Below, piece after piece: positions 1 through 9,342 of a stretch of DNA of 32,784 nucleotides. Source of the stretch: Desulfuromonadales bacterium. GTDB taxonomy: Bacteria; Desulfobacterota; JAENJC01. Position 1 is the stretch's first letter; every line of letters begins with the position of its first letter. The position numbers and the translations under genes are program-made. Under the pieces are notes generated by a model. The model did not search any database. It had not been told where the DNA came from and worked only from the letters and a program-made list of their open reading frames with translations. Where the stretch lies: positions 1-32,784 of the forward strand of contig CAKKSC010000083.1 in NCBI GenBank assembly GCA_919902985.1, written 5' to 3'.

Positions 1-53
1 GGGAAGGCGGCAGGACTGTGGGCGCCGGCGCCATCAGTGAGGTGATAGAATAA
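1..53 (+). CDS. tuf: Elongation factor Tu, C-terminal end (partial)
   Basis: Only the last 16 codons are in the window, in frame from base 3 to the TAA at 51-53. The translated tail [16 protein letters not shown] is the characteristic end of bacterial EF-Tu, the GTPase that brings aminoacyl-tRNA to the ribosome. The stop codon overlaps the rpsJ start by one base (TAATG), so the two genes are translationally close and probably cotranscribed, as in the common str-S10 arrangement. The rest of the gene lies upstream of the window. Confidence 0.9.
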   Translation, partial: EGGRTVGAGAISEVIE

Positions 54-367
54 TGGCTGTAAAAGCACAGAGGATAAGGATAAGGCTTAAGGCATACGAC
101 CATAAGATTCTCGATCAGTCACTAAAGGAGATAATCGAGACAGCCAACAGGAGCGGAGCGAAGCTGTCGGGTCCTATCCCATTGCCTACAGTTATAAACA
201 AGTATTGTGTGAATCGCTCTCCGCATGGTGATAAAAAATCAAGAGAGCAGTTTGAGATAAGGACTCACAAGAGGCTTCTCGATATTCTCGAACCGACTCA
301 GCAGACGATAGATGCCTTGATGAAACTGGATCTCTCTGCTGGTGTTAATGTTGAATTAAAGCTTTAA
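53..367 (+). CDS. rpsJ: 30S ribosomal protein S10
   Basis: The 104-residue product has the normal length for S10 and carries the hallmark stretches [17 protein letters not shown] near the N-terminus and [17 protein letters not shown] in the middle. S10 sits in the 30S head and also serves as NusE in transcription antitermination. A Shine-Dalgarno (SD) sequence GAGGTGA at 39-45 lies inside the end of tuf, about 7 bases before the ATG. It is the first gene of the S10 cluster here. Confidence 0.97.
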   Translation: MAVKAQRIRIRLKAYDHKILDQSLKEIIETANRSGAKLSGPIPLPTVINKYCVNRSPHGDKKSREQFEIRTHKRLLDILEPTQQTIDALMKLDLSAGVNVELKL

Positions 368-381
368 TTTTGAGGCGGAAT

Positions 382-1017
382 ATGAAAAAGGGAATGATAG
401 GTAAGAAGTTAGGGATGACGCAGCTATTTGCCAGAGATGGCAAGTTGATCCCCGTTACGGTAATACAGGCAACCCCATGCCAGGTTACGCAGAAGAAGAC
501 AGTCGAGGTGGATGGGTATAATGCAATCCAGCTCGGGTTTGATGCAGTGGAGGGCAAGAGGGTCAATAAGCCGCTTACCGGCCATTTCAAAAAGGCTGGC
601 GCAGATACTGCTCGCTATCTAAGGGAGTTCAGGTTTGAGGATACCGGCAAGTATGAGATCGGGCAGCGAATTAATATCGACATATTTGAACAGGGTGAAA
701 GGATTGATGTTGTGGGGATTAGTAAGGGGAAGGGGTTTCAGGGTGGAGTCAAGAGACATCACTTTAAGGGTGGAGGGGCGAGCCACGGCTCCATGCATCA
801 CAGGGCCCCCGGTTCTATTGGCGCCAGTTCGTTTCCTTCAAGGGTATTTAAGGGGCAGAGGCTTCCGGGTCACATGGGACAGGATAGAGTTACTGCCATG
901 GGGTTGGAGATAGTAGCTGTAAAAAAGGAACAGAACCTCCTTCTTGTGAAGGGCGCAGTTCCTGGATCAAAAAATGGCTTGGTCCTGATAAGGGACAGCA
1001 TAAAGAAGTCCGTCTAA
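382..1017 (+). CDS. rplC: 50S ribosomal protein L3
   Basis: L3 is an early assembly protein of the 50S subunit whose internal loop reaches the peptidyl transferase centre. I start at ATG 382 ([14 protein letters not shown]), 7 bases after GAGG at 372-375; the in-frame TTG at 370 would put the SD inside the gene. The product is 211 residues. The loop segment [20 protein letters not shown] is conserved. It reads SIGASS where the E. coli protein has the glutamine methylated by PrmB, so that modification site is absent, as in many non-gammaproteobacterial L3 proteins. Confidence 0.97.
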   Translation: MKKGMIGKKLGMTQLFARDGKLIPVTVIQATPCQVTQKKTVEVDGYNAIQLGFDAVEGKRVNKPLTGHFKKAGADTARYLREFRFEDTGKYEIGQRINIDIFEQGERIDVVGISKGKGFQGGVKRHHFKGGGASHGSMHHRAPGSIGASSFPSRVFKGQRLPGHMGQDRVTAMGLEIVAVKKEQNLLLVKGAVPGSKNGLVLIRDSIKKSV

Positions 1018-1041
1018 GATTATTTTTACCTGGAGTTAGAG

Positions 1042-1677
1042 ATGCCGCATTTGGATGTATACGATATCGAGAAGAAAAAGGTCGGAGCGATAGATCTGAG
1101 CGATCTGATATTTGGCTCTGAAGTGAATGAGTATCTTATCCACGAAGTGGTTAAGATGCAGCTTGCCAATAGACGCGCTGGTACTTCTAAGACCAAGACC
1201 AGGGCCGAGGTGAGCGGCGGAAAAGCAAAGCCCTGGAAGCAGAAAGGGACGGGCCGGGCCAGGTCTGGCGCCAACACATCACCTATATGGGTCAGAGGTG
1301 GATCAGCCTTTGGGCCGAAGCCAAGGGATTATTCATATCTTGTACCGAAAAAGGTGAGGAGGGGTGCTCTGAGGTCAGCCCTTTCAATGAAGGTTAACGA
1401 AGGCAAGGTCTGGATCATAAAAGACTTTGATCTTAACGAGGTAAAGACAAGCAAGGCCTTGGAGATACTGAAGAGGTTTGACGCCGAGAAGTCCCTTTTT
1501 ATATCTCATAAAGAGATGGTGAATTTTGAGATGTCGTCAAGGAATTTGCGGAAATTTAAGGTAATACGGCCACAGGGGCTGAACGTATACGACATCCTTT
1601 CTTATGATAAGCTACTGATTCTCGAGTCTACAGCTTCCGCTTTTGAGGGAGATGTGAAAGGAGAGGTGAGCGAATGA
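1042..1677 (+). CDS. rplD: 50S ribosomal protein L4
   Basis: The 211-residue protein matches L4 in length and in the extended loop that lines the exit tunnel (KPWKQKGTGRARSGANTSP, then GPKPRDYSYLVPKKVRR). In E. coli L4 also represses its own operon by binding the S10 leader; nothing in this window shows whether that happens here, because the leader lies upstream. A GGAG SD lies about 8 bases before the ATG. The last codons overlap the rplW start by 4 bases (ATGA). Confidence 0.97.
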   Translation: MPHLDVYDIEKKKVGAIDLSDLIFGSEVNEYLIHEVVKMQLANRRAGTSKTKTRAEVSGGKAKPWKQKGTGRARSGANTSPIWVRGGSAFGPKPRDYSYLVPKKVRRGALRSALSMKVNEGKVWIIKDFDLNEVKTSKALEILKRFDAEKSLFISHKEMVNFEMSSRNLRKFKVIRPQGLNVYDILSYDKLLILESTASAFEGDVKGEVSE

Positions 1678-1964
1678 GTGATGTATACAATGTATTAAAG
1701 AGACCTCTGTTGACAGAGAAAGGGACTGATCTAAAAGAGGGAATGAATAAGTATCTCTTTGAAATTGACAGAAGGGCAAACAAGATACAGGTTAAGAATG
1801 CCGTTGAAAAGATATTCAGTGTAAAGGTGGATGCTGTTCATACCATCAGTGTAAAGGGTAAGACCAAGCGCGTAGGTAGAAGCTTCGGCAAGGGATCGGA
1901 CTGGAAGAAGGCCATCGTAACTCTTAAGGCTGGGGAAAAGATAGAAATCATTGAAGGGGTATAG
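1674..1964 (+). CDS. rplW: 50S ribosomal protein L23
   Basis: The 96-residue product starts [18 protein letters not shown], the usual L23 opening, and contains [21 protein letters not shown]23 lies at the tunnel exit and is the docking site for trigger factor and the signal recognition particle. The start overlaps the rplD stop by 4 bases, which indicates translational coupling. An SD (AAAGGAGAGG) is at the end of rplD. Length and position are ordinary. Confidence 0.97.
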   Translation: MSDVYNVLKRPLLTEKGTDLKEGMNKYLFEIDRRANKIQVKNAVEKIFSVKVDAVHTISVKGKTKRVGRSFGKGSDWKKAIVTLKAGEKIEIIEGV

Positions 1965-1966
1965 TA

Positions 1967-2788
1967 ATGGCCGTTAAAACATATAAACCGACGTCCCCGG
2001 GAAGAAGAGGGCAGACCTGTTCCGCCTTTGAGGAGATAACAAGAGGCAGACCTGAAAAGTCGCTTGTTGAATCTGTTAAGAGGACCGGAGGAAGGAACAA
2101 CCGCGGTAAGATTACATGCCGTCACCAGGGTGGGGGACATAAGAAGGCTTACAGGGTAATAGACTTCAAGAGGAATAAGTTCGGGATTCCCGCTACCGTG
2201 GCTTCGATCGAGTATGACCCTAACAGGTCGGCGCGTATAGCTCTTCTGCATTATGCCGATGGGGAAAAAAGATACATAATTGCGCCGCTTCAGCTTGAGG
2301 TTGGGGCAGTGGTCGATGCGGGACTGGATGCAGATATCCGTCCAGGGAATGCATTACCTATAAAGGCTATCCCTCTCGGCACGACCATTCATAATATCGA
2401 GATGAGGCCCGGAAAGGGAGCTCAACTCGTAAGAAGTGCAGGGGCTGGCGCCCAGCTTGTGGCAAAAGAGGGGGCATATGCTCAGGTTAAGCTTCCTTCT
2501 GGCGAGGTCAGGATGATACTTATCGAGTGCCTGGCCACAGTTGGTCAGATTGGAAATATGGATCATGGAAAGGTATCTTTAGGAAAGGCTGGAAGAAGCC
2601 GCTGGCTGGGGATAAGGTCGAGTGTCAGGGGAGTTGCAATGAATCCTGTTGACCATCCACATGGGGGCGGCGAGGGGAAGACATCCGGTGGAAGGCACCC
2701 AGTTTCACCATGGGGAAAGCCTACGAGGGGATATAAGACGCGCAAAAACAAGGCAACAACCAAGTTCATAGTGAGAAAGAGAAAGTAA
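1967..2788 (+). CDS. rplB: 50S ribosomal protein L2
   Basis: At 273 residues this is a full-length L2. The C-terminal segment contains [13 protein letters not shown], which includes the histidine conserved for peptidyl transferase activity, and then [18 protein letters not shown]. The gene starts two bases after the rplW stop with AAGGGG upstream. L2 binds 23S rRNA and helps join the subunits. Nothing unusual. Confidence 0.98.
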   Translation: MAVKTYKPTSPGRRGQTCSAFEEITRGRPEKSLVESVKRTGGRNNRGKITCRHQGGGHKKAYRVIDFKRNKFGIPATVASIEYDPNRSARIALLHYADGEKRYIIAPLQLEVGAVVDAGLDADIRPGNALPIKAIPLGTTIHNIEMRPGKGAQLVRSAGAGAQLVAKEGAYAQVKLPSGEVRMILIECLATVGQIGNMDHGKVSLGKAGRSRWLGIRSSVRGVAMNPVDHPHGGGEGKTSGGRHPVSPWGKPTRGYKTRKNKATTKFIVRKRK

Positions 2789-2800
2789 CTGGAGGTAGTA

Positions 2801-3112
2801 GTGGCACGTTCAGCTAAAAAAGGCCCGTTTGTTGATGATTGTTTGATGGATAAGGTGAATAAGGCCAATGAGGCCAGTGACAGGCGAGTTCTAAAGACAT
2901 GGTCAAGGAGATCAATGGTTACGCCTGATTTTGTTGGTCACACGTTTGCTGTACACAATGGTAAGAAGTTTATACCGGTGTTTGTCACGGAAAATATGGT
3001 TGGGCACAAGCTTGGAGAGTTTTCGCCTACCAGGACTTTCCACGGGCATTCAGCGGGGAAAAAGACTGTTGTAAAAGGTGCAGCAAAAGGCAAGGAAGCC
3101 CCCAAAAAGTAA
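2801..3112 (+). CDS. rpsS: 30S ribosomal protein S19
   Basis: The 103-residue product opens [19 protein letters not shown] and contains [12 protein letters not shown], both diagnostic of S19, a 30S head protein. The start codon is GTG at 2801, 7 bases after TGGAGG. The C-terminal tail is slightly long and basic ([11 protein letters not shown]). The gene lies between rplB and rplV as expected. Confidence 0.97.
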   Translation: MARSAKKGPFVDDCLMDKVNKANEASDRRVLKTWSRRSMVTPDFVGHTFAVHNGKKFIPVFVTENMVGHKLGEFSPTRTFHGHSAGKKTVVKGAAKGKEAPKK

Positions 3113-3133
3113 TTTAAGAGAAGGTGGAGCAGT

Positions 3134-3466
3134 ATGGATGCGATTGCTAAAGCTAAGTTCATGAGAATTACGCCGAGAAAGGCCCGGCTGGTTGTTGATC
3201 TGATAAGGGGAAAAAGGGTGGACCAGGCCTTTGCTATCCTTGATTTTACACCAAGGGCCGCCTCTAAGATTTTGACTAACCTATTGAAGTCTGCGGTGGC
3301 CAATGCTACGCAGAAAGAGGGAGTCGATGTAAATAATTTGAAGGTCAAGACGATATGTGTGGATCAGGGGCCAAGCCTGAAAAGGTTTATGCCTCGGGCG
3401 ATGGGAAAGGCCTCGCAGATAAAAAAGAGAACCAGTCATATAACGGTTGTTTTGGAAGAGAGTTAA
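3134..3466 (+). CDS. rplV: 50S ribosomal protein L22
   Basis: The 110-residue protein has the L22 core [19 protein letters not shown] at residues 12-30 and the C-terminal hairpin [20 protein letters not shown], which reaches into the exit tunnel near the macrolide site. The SD GGTGGAG lies shortly before ATG 3134. Ordinary length and context. Confidence 0.97.
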   Translation: MDAIAKAKFMRITPRKARLVVDLIRGKRVDQAFAILDFTPRAASKILTNLLKSAVANATQKEGVDVNNLKVKTICVDQGPSLKRFMPRAMGKASQIKKRTSHITVVLEES

Positions 3467-3485
3467 GAACCAAGGGAGGTAGGTT

Positions 3486-4121
3486 TTGGGTCAGAAGGTA
3501 AATCCGATAGGGCTTAGGCTTGGCATAACCAGAGGCTGGGATTCGAAGTGGTACCTGGATAAGGACTACGCAAAGTCTCTTCATGAGGACATAAAGATAA
3601 GGAAGTTCCTCAAAAAGAAGCTGTTTCACGCTGGGGTCGGCAAGATAGAGATCGAAAGGGTAGCCGATAAGGGAAAGGTTAATATCTTTACTGCTAGACC
3701 AGGCATAATAATAGGCAAGAAGGGAACAGAGATTGAAAGTCTCAAGAAGGACCTGCTAGGCCTAACCGGTAAAGAGATCTATATAAATATTCAGGAGATA
3801 AGGAAGCCTGAAACAGACGCCCAATTGGTGGCTGAGAATGTTGCCTTACAGTTGGAGAGAAGGGTCGCCTTCAGAAGGGCGATGAAGAAGAGCATACAGT
3901 CTGCCCTTAAGTTTGGATGCATGGGGATTAAAATAGCGTGTGCCGGAAGGCTTGGTGGCGCCGAAATAGCAAGGCGAGAATGGTATAAAGAGGGAAGGGT
4001 GCCGCTTCATACCCTAAGGGCTGATATAGATTATGGGTTTGCTCAGGCTATGACCACATTCGGTGTCATAGGTATAAGGGTTTGGATATTTAAGGGCGAG
4101 GTTCTTGAGGGAAGGGGTTAG
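3486..4121 (+). CDS. rpsC: 30S ribosomal protein S3
   Basis: The start is TTG at 3486 after GGGAGG, giving [20 protein letters not shown], the invariant S3 N-terminus. The 211-residue product has the KH domain ([17 protein letters not shown] at about residues 75-91) and the C-terminal domain with [14 protein letters not shown]3 lines the mRNA entry channel and has helicase activity with S4. It is compact, without the long C-terminal tail of E. coli S3. Confidence 0.97.
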   Translation: MGQKVNPIGLRLGITRGWDSKWYLDKDYAKSLHEDIKIRKFLKKKLFHAGVGKIEIERVADKGKVNIFTARPGIIIGKKGTEIESLKKDLLGLTGKEIYINIQEIRKPETDAQLVAENVALQLERRVAFRRAMKKSIQSALKFGCMGIKIACAGRLGGAEIARREWYKEGRVPLHTLRADIDYGFAQAMTTFGVIGIRVWIFKGEVLEGRG

Positions 4122-4126
4122 TAACT

Positions 4127-4549
4127 ATGTTGATGCCAAAGAAGGTTAAACATCGGAAGATGATGAAAGGCAGGATGAGGGGGGCCGCTTACAGAGGGTC
4201 AGACCTTAGCTTTGGGGAATTTGGACTTCAGGCGCAGGAATGCGGCTGGATAACCACCCGACAGATTGAGGCCGGAAGGATTGCCATGACCCGTTTTATA
4301 AAAAGGGGCGGCAAGATATGGATAAGGATATTCCCTGACAAGCCGATAACCAAGAAGCCTGCTGAAACCAGGATGGGTAAGGGTAAGGGGGCCCCTGAAG
4401 ACTGGGTCTGTGTGATAAAGCCCGGAAGGATCCTCTTTGAGATGGAAGGGGTCCCCAAGGAGACTGCTATCGAGGCGTTCAGGCTTGCAGCTTATAAGCT
4501 TCCCATATCCACAAAAATAATTTCCAGGAGTGAAGGCCATGAAGGTTAG
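4127..4549 (+). CDS. rplP: 50S ribosomal protein L16
   Basis: The 140-residue product begins [19 protein letters not shown] and has the conserved [14 protein letters not shown]-type segment (here [20 protein letters not shown]) followed by ILFEMEGV. L16 contacts the A-site tRNA elbow and completes the peptidyl transferase centre. A second ATG two codons in (4133) is possible, but MLMP is the usual family start. Its end overlaps the rpmC start by 11 bases. Confidence 0.96.
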   Translation: MLMPKKVKHRKMMKGRMRGAAYRGSDLSFGEFGLQAQECGWITTRQIEAGRIAMTRFIKRGGKIWIRIFPDKPITKKPAETRMGKGKGAPEDWVCVIKPGRILFEMEGVPKETAIEAFRLAAYKLPISTKIISRSEGHEG

Positions 4550-4727
4550 CGATATAAAAAGCCTAAGCGATGAGGAACTGAATCAGAAGCCTGTCGAACT
4601 GTCTCACGAGCTTTTTAATCTCCGCTTTCAGCATGCAAGCGGGCAGCTCGAAAACACAGCTCGGTTGTCCCAGATAGCAAAGGACATTGCCAGGGTCAAG
4701 ACGGTTATAAGGGAGAGACGTAAATGA
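4539..4727 (+). CDS. rpmC: 50S ribosomal protein L29
   Basis: I start at ATG 4539 ([17 protein letters not shown]), 8 bases after the SD AGGAG at 4526-4530. A longer reading from GTG 4530 would place its start inside the SD. The product is 62 residues, a normal L29: two helices with [20 protein letters not shown] and a basic end. It overlaps the rplP 3' end in another frame. L29 is part of the tunnel-exit platform with L23. Confidence 0.94.
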   Translation: MKVSDIKSLSDEELNQKPVELSHELFNLRFQHASGQLENTARLSQIAKDIARVKTVIRERRK

Positions 4728-4981
4728 GTGAAAGAGGCATCAGGAAGACCCTTCAGGGGGTCGTTGTGAGTGATAAGATGGATAAGACCGTAGTGGTAAA
4801 GGTTGACAGGACAGTGAAGCACCATATATATTTAAAGACCATTAAGAAAAGCGCTAAATATAAGGCCCATGATGAGGGGAATACCTGCCATCTGGGCGAC
4901 AAGGTAGTAATAGAGGAAAGCCGTCCTCTAAGCAGGGACAAGCGTTGGAAGGTCAAAGGGAAAGTAGGGCAGTCGGCGTAG
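4724..4981 (+). CDS. rpsQ: 30S ribosomal protein S17
   Basis: The 85-residue protein carries the OB-fold S17 signature [18 protein letters not shown] and the C-terminal [17 protein letters not shown]. It binds 16S rRNA early in 30S assembly. The start overlaps the rpmC stop by 4 bases (ATGA). Downstream is a 71-base gap with an inverted word repeat before rplN. Confidence 0.97.
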   Translation: MSERGIRKTLQGVVVSDKMDKTVVVKVDRTVKHHIYLKTIKKSAKYKAHDEGNTCHLGDKVVIEESRPLSRDKRWKVKGKVGQSA

Positions 4982-4987
4982 GGATAA

Positions 4988-5040
4988 TTACATGATGCAA
5001 GAGGCAAGATATCATAGCAACTTGCGACTTGAGGCATAAT
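4988..5040. repeat. Imperfect inverted word repeat between rpsQ and rplN
   Basis: The gap holds reiterated short words such as GCAAGA, GGCAAG, CTTGCG, CTTGAGG and GCAT. The left arm (ATGCAAGAGGCAAG) is an imperfect complement of the right arm (CTTGCGACTTGAGGCAT) around TATCATAG, so the RNA could form a loose hairpin. It resembles in style, not in exact sequence, the arrays at 8090-8160, 12277-12345 and 27165-27247. No ORF or terminator U-tract is associated with it. Confidence 0.5.
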
Positions 5041-5052
5041 TAGGGGTGCAGG

Positions 5053-5421
5053 ATGATACAACAGCAGACTGTGTTGGATGTGGCAGATAACTCCGGCGCA
5101 AAAAAGGTTATGTGTATAAAGGTACTTGGCGGCACCAGAAAGAGGTACGCATCGATTGGAGATGTGATAGTTGTCGCAGTGAAGGAGGCTGCCCCTAACG
5201 CCAAGGTTAAGAAGGGTGATGTACAGAAGGCGGTGGTCGTGAGGACCGCCAAAGAGGTCGCCAGGCGTGATGGCTCTTATATAAGGTTTGACGGGAACTC
5301 CGCTGTTATCATAGATAAAGCGAACGAACCTCTTGGAACGCGGATATTCGGGCCGGTCGCAAGGGAGCTCCGGGCAAAGAAGTTTATGAAAATAATTTCT
5401 CTTGCCCCTGAAGTGTTATAG
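5053..5421 (+). CDS. rplN: 50S ribosomal protein L14
   Basis: The 122-residue product is full length for L14 and starts [20 protein letters not shown], the standard opening. It continues with [16 protein letters not shown] and [14 protein letters not shown]14 sits at the subunit interface, forms bridge B8 and is the site bound by RsfS. SD GGGG(TGCA)GG lies just upstream of ATG 5053. It is followed by a 66-base gap with a small hairpin before rplX. Confidence 0.97.
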   Translation: MIQQQTVLDVADNSGAKKVMCIKVLGGTRKRYASIGDVIVVAVKEAAPNAKVKKGDVQKAVVVRTAKEVARRDGSYIRFDGNSAVIIDKANEPLGTRIFGPVARELRAKKFMKIISLAPEVL

Positions 5422-5434
5422 TAGAAAGATGATG

Positions 5435-5457
5435 GAGAGATGCCGGTATTATCTCTC
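5435..5457 (+). other. Small stem-loop in the rplN-rplX gap
   Basis: GAGAGAT at 5435-5441 pairs perfectly with ATCTCTC at 5451-5457 around a 9-base loop. No U-tract follows, so it is unlikely to be a terminator. It sits about 30 bases upstream of rplX and could be an RNA processing or translational element. This is structure seen in sequence only; function is unknown. Confidence 0.4.
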
Positions 5458-5487
5458 TACTTGTGGAATTCTTAAGGAGAAGGTTTG

Positions 5488-5811
5488 ATGTTAGCAACCC
5501 ATGTAAAGAAGAACGATACCGTCAAGGTAATTGCAGGTAAGGAAAAGGGGAAGACCGGAAAGGTTATAGTGGTCCTTCCAAAGAAGGAAAGGGTTATAAT
5601 TGAGAAGATAAACCTTGTAAAGCGGCACACAAAGCCGAGGGGAGCCGCTGGACAGGGTGGCATCATAGAAAAGGAAGGGGCGATACATATATCGAATGTG
5701 ATGGTTGTCTGCCCGAAATGCGGTTCTGCTGTTCGTTTCGGTTATAAATTGTTAGAGGACGGGAATAAGGTCAGGGTTTGCAAGAAGTGTGATGAGGTTA
5801 TTGATAAGTAA
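5488..5811 (+). CDS. rplX: 50S ribosomal protein L24 with C-terminal zinc ribbon
   Basis: I choose ATG 5488 ([20 protein letters not shown]), 7 bases after AAGGAGA at 5474-5480; TTG 5485 is also in frame but too close. The 107-residue product has the KOW motif near the N-terminus and a C-terminal pair of CxxC motifs (CPKCG and CKKC), a zinc-binding extension found in many bacterial L24 proteins. L24 starts 50S assembly and lies near the exit tunnel. Confidence 0.96.
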   Translation: MLATHVKKNDTVKVIAGKEKGKTGKVIVVLPKKERVIIEKINLVKRHTKPRGAAGQGGIIEKEGAIHISNVMVVCPKCGSAVRFGYKLLEDGNKVRVCKKCDEVIDK

Positions 5812-5882
5812 TGTAATGCGTGGCGTCACTCTTTTTAAGTTGACGGTATAGGGTTTATGCGTCACGATATTGGAGGAAATGA

Positions 5883-6422
5883 ATGGCAAGGCTGAATGAC
5901 TTATATATCAAGAAGGTAGTTCCTGCACTTATGAAGGAGTTTAACTACAAGAGTGTAATGGAAGTACCAAAGATAGAGAAGGTTGTTATAAACATGGGGT
6001 TGGGAGAGGCCGTTCAGAATGTAAAGGTGTTGGATGCAGCTTCTAAAGAGTTGGCAGCCATAACCGGACAAAAAGCGGTTATAACAAAGGCAAAGAAGTC
6101 AATAGCGACCTTCAAGCTCCGTGAAGGTATGCCCATCGGGTGTATGGTGACATTAAGGAAAGAGAAGATGTACGAGTTTATGGATCGCTTCATAAGTGTT
6201 ACATTGCCCAGGGTCAGGGATTTTAAAGGGATCTCCGGCAGGACCTTTGACGGTCATGGTAACTACGCTATGGGTCTTAAGGAGCAGATCATCTTTCCTG
6301 AAATAGAATACGACAAAGTGGACAAGGTAAGGGGCATGAATATAGTATTTGTGACAACAGCCAAGACAGATAAAGAGGGAAAGGCCCTTTTGAGAGAGTT
6401 TGGAATGCCTTTCAGGGATTAA
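5883..6422 (+). CDS. rplE: 50S ribosomal protein L5
   Basis: The 179-residue protein has normal L5 length and motifs: [39 protein letters not shown] and the C-terminal [16 protein letters not shown]5 binds 5S rRNA and contacts P-site tRNA. SD TTGGAGG lies 6 bases before ATG 5883. The 70-base gap upstream has two copies of the word GCGTCAC (or GGCGTCAC), like other word-rich gaps in this operon. Confidence 0.97.
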   Translation: MARLNDLYIKKVVPALMKEFNYKSVMEVPKIEKVVINMGLGEAVQNVKVLDAASKELAAITGQKAVITKAKKSIATFKLREGMPIGCMVTLRKEKMYEFMDRFISVTLPRVRDFKGISGRTFDGHGNYAMGLKEQIIFPEIEYDKVDKVRGMNIVFVTTAKTDKEGKALLREFGMPFRD

Positions 6423-6433
6423 GCGGAGGAGAA

Positions 6434-6619
6434 GTGGCAAAGAAATCATTGATTGCAAAGGCAAACAGAGAGCCTAAATTTGGAGTCAGGGCATACAACA
6501 GGTGCCCGTTGTGTGGCAGGCCGAGAGGGTATTACAGGAAGTTCGGTATGTGTCGTATCTGCCTGAGAGATAGGGCCAATAAGGGAGAGCTTCCTGGTGT
6601 TACAAAGTCGAGCTGGTAG
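6434..6619 (+). CDS. rpsN: 30S ribosomal protein S14, zinc-binding (type Z)
   Basis: The 61-residue product starts at GTG 6434 after CGGAGGAG. It has the zinc ribbon of short S14 proteins: C24, C27, C40 and C43 ([25 protein letters not shown]). This is the zinc-requiring form; the longer C-minus paralogue is not in this window. S14 binds helix 43 of 16S rRNA in the 30S head. Confidence 0.97.
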   Translation: MAKKSLIAKANREPKFGVRAYNRCPLCGRPRGYYRKFGMCRICLRDRANKGELPGVTKSSW

Positions 6620-6707
6620 TTGTGTATAGTGCTGAAATCGAAGTTCAGCGAGATTCTTGTATTTTGGCATAAAGTTTAGCTATTAAGTTGTTAAGGAGTA
6701 GATTGAA

Positions 6708-7106
6708 ATGAGTATGACCGACCCCGTAGCAGATATGCTTACACGAATAAGAAATGCAAGCAAGGCAAAGCATGAGAAGGTGGACATCCCTTCGTCTACG
6801 TTGAAGGCTGAAGTGGCAAGGATCCTCAAGGAAGAGGGTTACATAAAGAATGTTAAGATGGTAGCTGACGCGAAGCAGGGTATTATCAGGGTTTTTCTGA
6901 AATATTCATCCGCAAATGAGGGTGTGATCACTGGTCTTGAGAGGGTAAGCACTCCTGGGAGAAGAATGTATGTCGGAACCGAAGAAATCCCAAAGGTTTT
7001 AAATGGATTTGGAATTGCAATCGTTTCTACCTCAAAGGGGTTGATGACGGATAAAGCGGCTCGTGAGGCCAATGTAGGCGGGGAACTGCTCTGTAAGGTC
7101 TGGTAA
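6708..7106 (+). CDS. rpsH: 30S ribosomal protein S8
   Basis: The 132-residue S8 begins [20 protein letters not shown] and ends with [20 protein letters not shown]. In E. coli S8 also represses the spc operon by binding mRNA near rplE. A 6-bp hairpin (GCTGAA/TTCAGC, 6631-6649) lies in the upstream gap, but I see no clear copy of the S8 rRNA site there. SD TTAAGGAG is 9 to 10 bases before ATG 6708. Confidence 0.97.
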   Translation: MSMTDPVADMLTRIRNASKAKHEKVDIPSSTLKAEVARILKEEGYIKNVKMVADAKQGIIRVFLKYSSANEGVITGLERVSTPGRRMYVGTEEIPKVLNGFGIAIVSTSKGLMTDKAAREANVGGELLCKVW

Positions 7107-7165
7107 ACATACAGTTTGAAGGTCGGTGTTACTGGCAAGCTGATAAAAGCTTTTTGGAGAACAAG

Positions 7166-7711
7166 ATGTCACGTATAGGTAAAATTCCAGTTGTAATACC
7201 CCAGGGGGTAAAGGTTGCAGTTGTTGGGGACCTGCTCAAAGTCGATGGGCCTAAGGGCAAACTTTCGCAGAGGATAAACCCCGGAGTCAATATATCTGTA
7301 AACGACGGGAAGATCGTATTTACCAGGCCTGCTGAGAGTTCGGAGGCGAGGACGGTTCAGGGGCTTATTAGAAGCCTTGTTTCTAATATGGTTGCCGGTG
7401 TTACAAAAGGATATGAGAGGAAATTGGAGATATCTGGAGTTGGTTACAGGGCAGAGGTTCAGGGTGACAGTCTTGTTATGAGTCTCGGTTTTTCTCATCC
7501 GGTTAAATATCAACTTCCTGCCGGTGTCAAGGCGGAAGTCGAAAAGCAGACTGTGATAACACTTAGTGGCCCTGACAAGCAGGTCATAGGCCAGGCGGCA
7601 GCCAATATAAGAGGATTCAAACCTCCAGAGCCTTATAAAGGCAAGGGGATAAAATATCAGGGTGAAAAGATTCTGAGAAAGGCCGGAAAGGCTGGGAAGG
7701 CGGGTAAATAA
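7166..7711 (+). CDS. rplF: 50S ribosomal protein L6
   Basis: The start is set at ATG 7166 ([17 protein letters not shown]), 5 bases after TGGAGA; an in-frame TTG at 7154 lies upstream of that SD. The 181-residue product has the two L6 repeats and the C-terminal signature [18 protein letters not shown]. The tail is an unusual run of [10 protein letters not shown]6 supports the sarcin-ricin region of 23S rRNA. Confidence 0.96.
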   Translation: MSRIGKIPVVIPQGVKVAVVGDLLKVDGPKGKLSQRINPGVNISVNDGKIVFTRPAESSEARTVQGLIRSLVSNMVAGVTKGYERKLEISGVGYRAEVQGDSLVMSLGFSHPVKYQLPAGVKAEVEKQTVITLSGPDKQVIGQAAANIRGFKPPEPYKGKGIKYQGEKILRKAGKAGKAGK

Positions 7712-7713
7712 AG

Positions 7714-8082
7714 ATGGGAGAGACTAGTAAAAGGCTTGTAAGCAGGCTGAACAGAAAGACAAGGGTGAGAAAGAAGGTGGCAGGGACTTCTGAGAGGCCG
7801 CGGCTGTGTGTGTTCCGTAGTGCCTCGCATATATACGCTCAGGTAATAAATGACCAGGATGGTACGACACTGGTAGAGGCGTCAAGTGTCAGTCCTGATC
7901 TAAAGGGAGAGATAAAACATGGTGGGAATGTTCTATCTGCACAGAAGGTTGGCGTACTTGTGGCAAGGAAGGCACTTGCTAAGAATATTAAAAAGGTTGT
8001 ATTTGACAGGGGTGGCTACCTTTATCACGGTCGGATAAAGGCGCTTGCTGACGCGGCAAGAGGCGAGGGGCTCGAATTTTAG
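7714..8082 (+). CDS. rplR: 50S ribosomal protein L18
   Basis: The 122-residue product shows L18 features: a basic N-terminus ([14 protein letters not shown]), [17 protein letters not shown] and the end [20 protein letters not shown]. It binds 5S rRNA with L5 and L25. It starts two bases after the rplF stop. The gene is followed by an AT-rich inverted word repeat before rpsE. Confidence 0.97.
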   Translation: MGETSKRLVSRLNRKTRVRKKVAGTSERPRLCVFRSASHIYAQVINDQDGTTLVEASSVSPDLKGEIKHGGNVLSAQKVGVLVARKALAKNIKKVVFDRGGYLYHGRIKALADAARGEGLEF

Positions 8083-8087
8083 ATTGC

Positions 8088-8160
8088 AAAATGCAAGATG
8101 CAAATTGCGAAGCGCAAAACAGGTTTTAATTTTACAATTTACAATTTGAAATTTACAATA
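8088..8160. repeat. AT-rich inverted word repeat between rplR and rpsE
   Basis: The left half reiterates GCAAAATGCAAGATGCAAATTGCG and ends AAGCGCAAAAC. The right half, TTTTACAATTTACAATTTGAAATTTAC, is largely its imperfect complement. A close relative lies at 27165-27247, sharing (A/G)AAGCGCAAAAC in the left arm and a matching (G)TTAATTTT centre. The two arms could pair in RNA. It codes for nothing and resembles an interspersed intergenic repeat family. Confidence 0.7.
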
Positions 8161-8178
8161 TTGAGGTAGGAGGGCAGT

Positions 8179-8685
8179 TTGGCAACGAGGATAAATCCCG
8201 AAGGCTTGGAATTAAAAGATCGCCTGGTAAACATAAACAGAGTGGCCAAGGTGGTAAAAGGCGGAAGAAGGTTTAGCTTCAGCGCCCTTGTAGTAGTTGG
8301 TGATGGCAACGGCGTAATAGGCTATGGGATGGGTAAAGCCAATGAGGTCTCTGAGGCGTTAAGGAAGGCAGTGGAGCAGGCTAAGAAGGAGTTAGTCAAG
8401 GTTTCGCTGAGCGCTGAAAATGCTTCCATATACCACGAGGTTACCGGCAGATTTGGGGCCGCAAAGGTTCTTCTCAGGCCGGCATCTGCGGGGACCGGAG
8501 TCATTGCCGGTGGGGCTGTCAGAGCTGTTGTCGAATCGGCGGGTATTGGGAACCTTCTTGCAAAGTCTCTTGGGTCAAACAACCCGCATAATGTGGTAAA
8601 GGCTGCAGTTGCCGCATTGAAGCAGCTGAGAAGCCCGGAAGATGTTGCCGCCATGAGAGGAAAGAGCGTAGAGGAAATGAGGTAG
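8179..8685 (+). CDS. rpsE: 30S ribosomal protein S5
   Basis: Translation starts at TTG 8179 after AGGAGGG at 8168-8174. The 168-residue protein has the double-stranded RNA-binding domain ([19 protein letters not shown]) and the C-terminal [21 protein letters not shown]5 acts in decoding fidelity and the entry channel helicase with S3 and S4. Ordinary length and place in the spc part of the operon. Confidence 0.97.
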   Translation: MATRINPEGLELKDRLVNINRVAKVVKGGRRFSFSALVVVGDGNGVIGYGMGKANEVSEALRKAVEQAKKELVKVSLSAENASIYHEVTGRFGAAKVLLRPASAGTGVIAGGAVRAVVESAGIGNLLAKSLGSNNPHNVVKAAVAALKQLRSPEDVAAMRGKSVEEMR

Positions 8686-8697
8686 AAGGAGTTTTAG

Positions 8698-8889
8698 ATG
8701 ACTAAGAAAGCAAAGCAGCTTAAGATAACCTTGGTAAAGAGTGGAATCGGCAGACCTGAGAGACAGAAGAATACTCTTATCGGCCTTGGGCTCACAAAAG
8801 TCAACAGAACGGTTGTCAGAGATGATACACCCTCAAACAGGGGGATGGTCAATAAGGTTTCGCATCTTGTTTTAGTCGAAGCAATATAG
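8698..8889 (+). CDS. rpmD: 50S ribosomal protein L30
   Basis: The 63-residue product contains [20 protein letters not shown] and the conserved [20 protein letters not shown] segment of bacterial L30. SD AAGGAG lies 6 bases before ATG 8698. It sits in its usual place between rpsE and rplO. Confidence 0.96.
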   Translation: MTKKAKQLKITLVKSGIGRPERQKNTLIGLGLTKVNRTVVRDDTPSNRGMVNKVSHLVLVEAI

Positions 8890-8900
8890 AGGTGATTGGA

Positions 8901-9341
8901 ATGAATCTTGGTGAGCTCCGTGCCCCCGAAGGGGCGAGCAAAAATAGAAAAAGGCTTGGAAGAGGGTCCGGTTCTGGACACGGCAAGACGAGCGGCCGCG
9001 GTCATAAGGGGCAGAGGGCCAGGTCCGGCGGCAGAGGAAAGACTGGTTTTGAGGGCGGGCAGATGCCCTTGCAGAGGAGACTCCCGAAGAGGGGCTTTAC
9101 CAATATCTTCAGGAAGGAGTATGCTATTGTCAACCTGAGCGACCTTGACAGGTTTGATAAAGGCAGCACAGTTGATGTCGCCTTGCTTGTTGCAGCAGGG
9201 CTGGTTAACAAGATTGGGGCTGGAGTGAAGCTTTTGGCAGATGGCGATATAAAGAAGTCCCTTACCATAAAGGTGCATAAGTTTAGTCAGTCGGCTAAAG
9301 CGAAGGTTGAGGCGGCAGGCGGAAGGATAGAGGTGGTCTGA
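8901..9341 (+). CDS. rplO: 50S ribosomal protein L15
   Basis: I start at ATG 8901 ([20 protein letters not shown]), 8 bases after GAGG at 8889-8892; the in-frame GTG 8892 overlaps that SD. The 146-residue product has the glycine-rich arm [19 protein letters not shown] and [17 protein letters not shown], both diagnostic. L15 is a late 50S assembly protein. The secY TTG starts one base after its stop. Confidence 0.96.
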   Translation: MNLGELRAPEGASKNRKRLGRGSGSGHGKTSGRGHKGQRARSGGRGKTGFEGGQMPLQRRLPKRGFTNIFRKEYAIVNLSDLDRFDKGSTVDVALLVAAGLVNKIGAGVKLLADGDIKKSLTIKVHKFSQSAKAKVEAAGGRIEVV

Positions 9342-9342
9342 G

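Noticed and set aside
8694-9278. 194-residue minus-strand frame over rpmD and rplO
   Set aside because: It lies antisense to two clear ribosomal genes and has no recognisable domain; a shadow frame.
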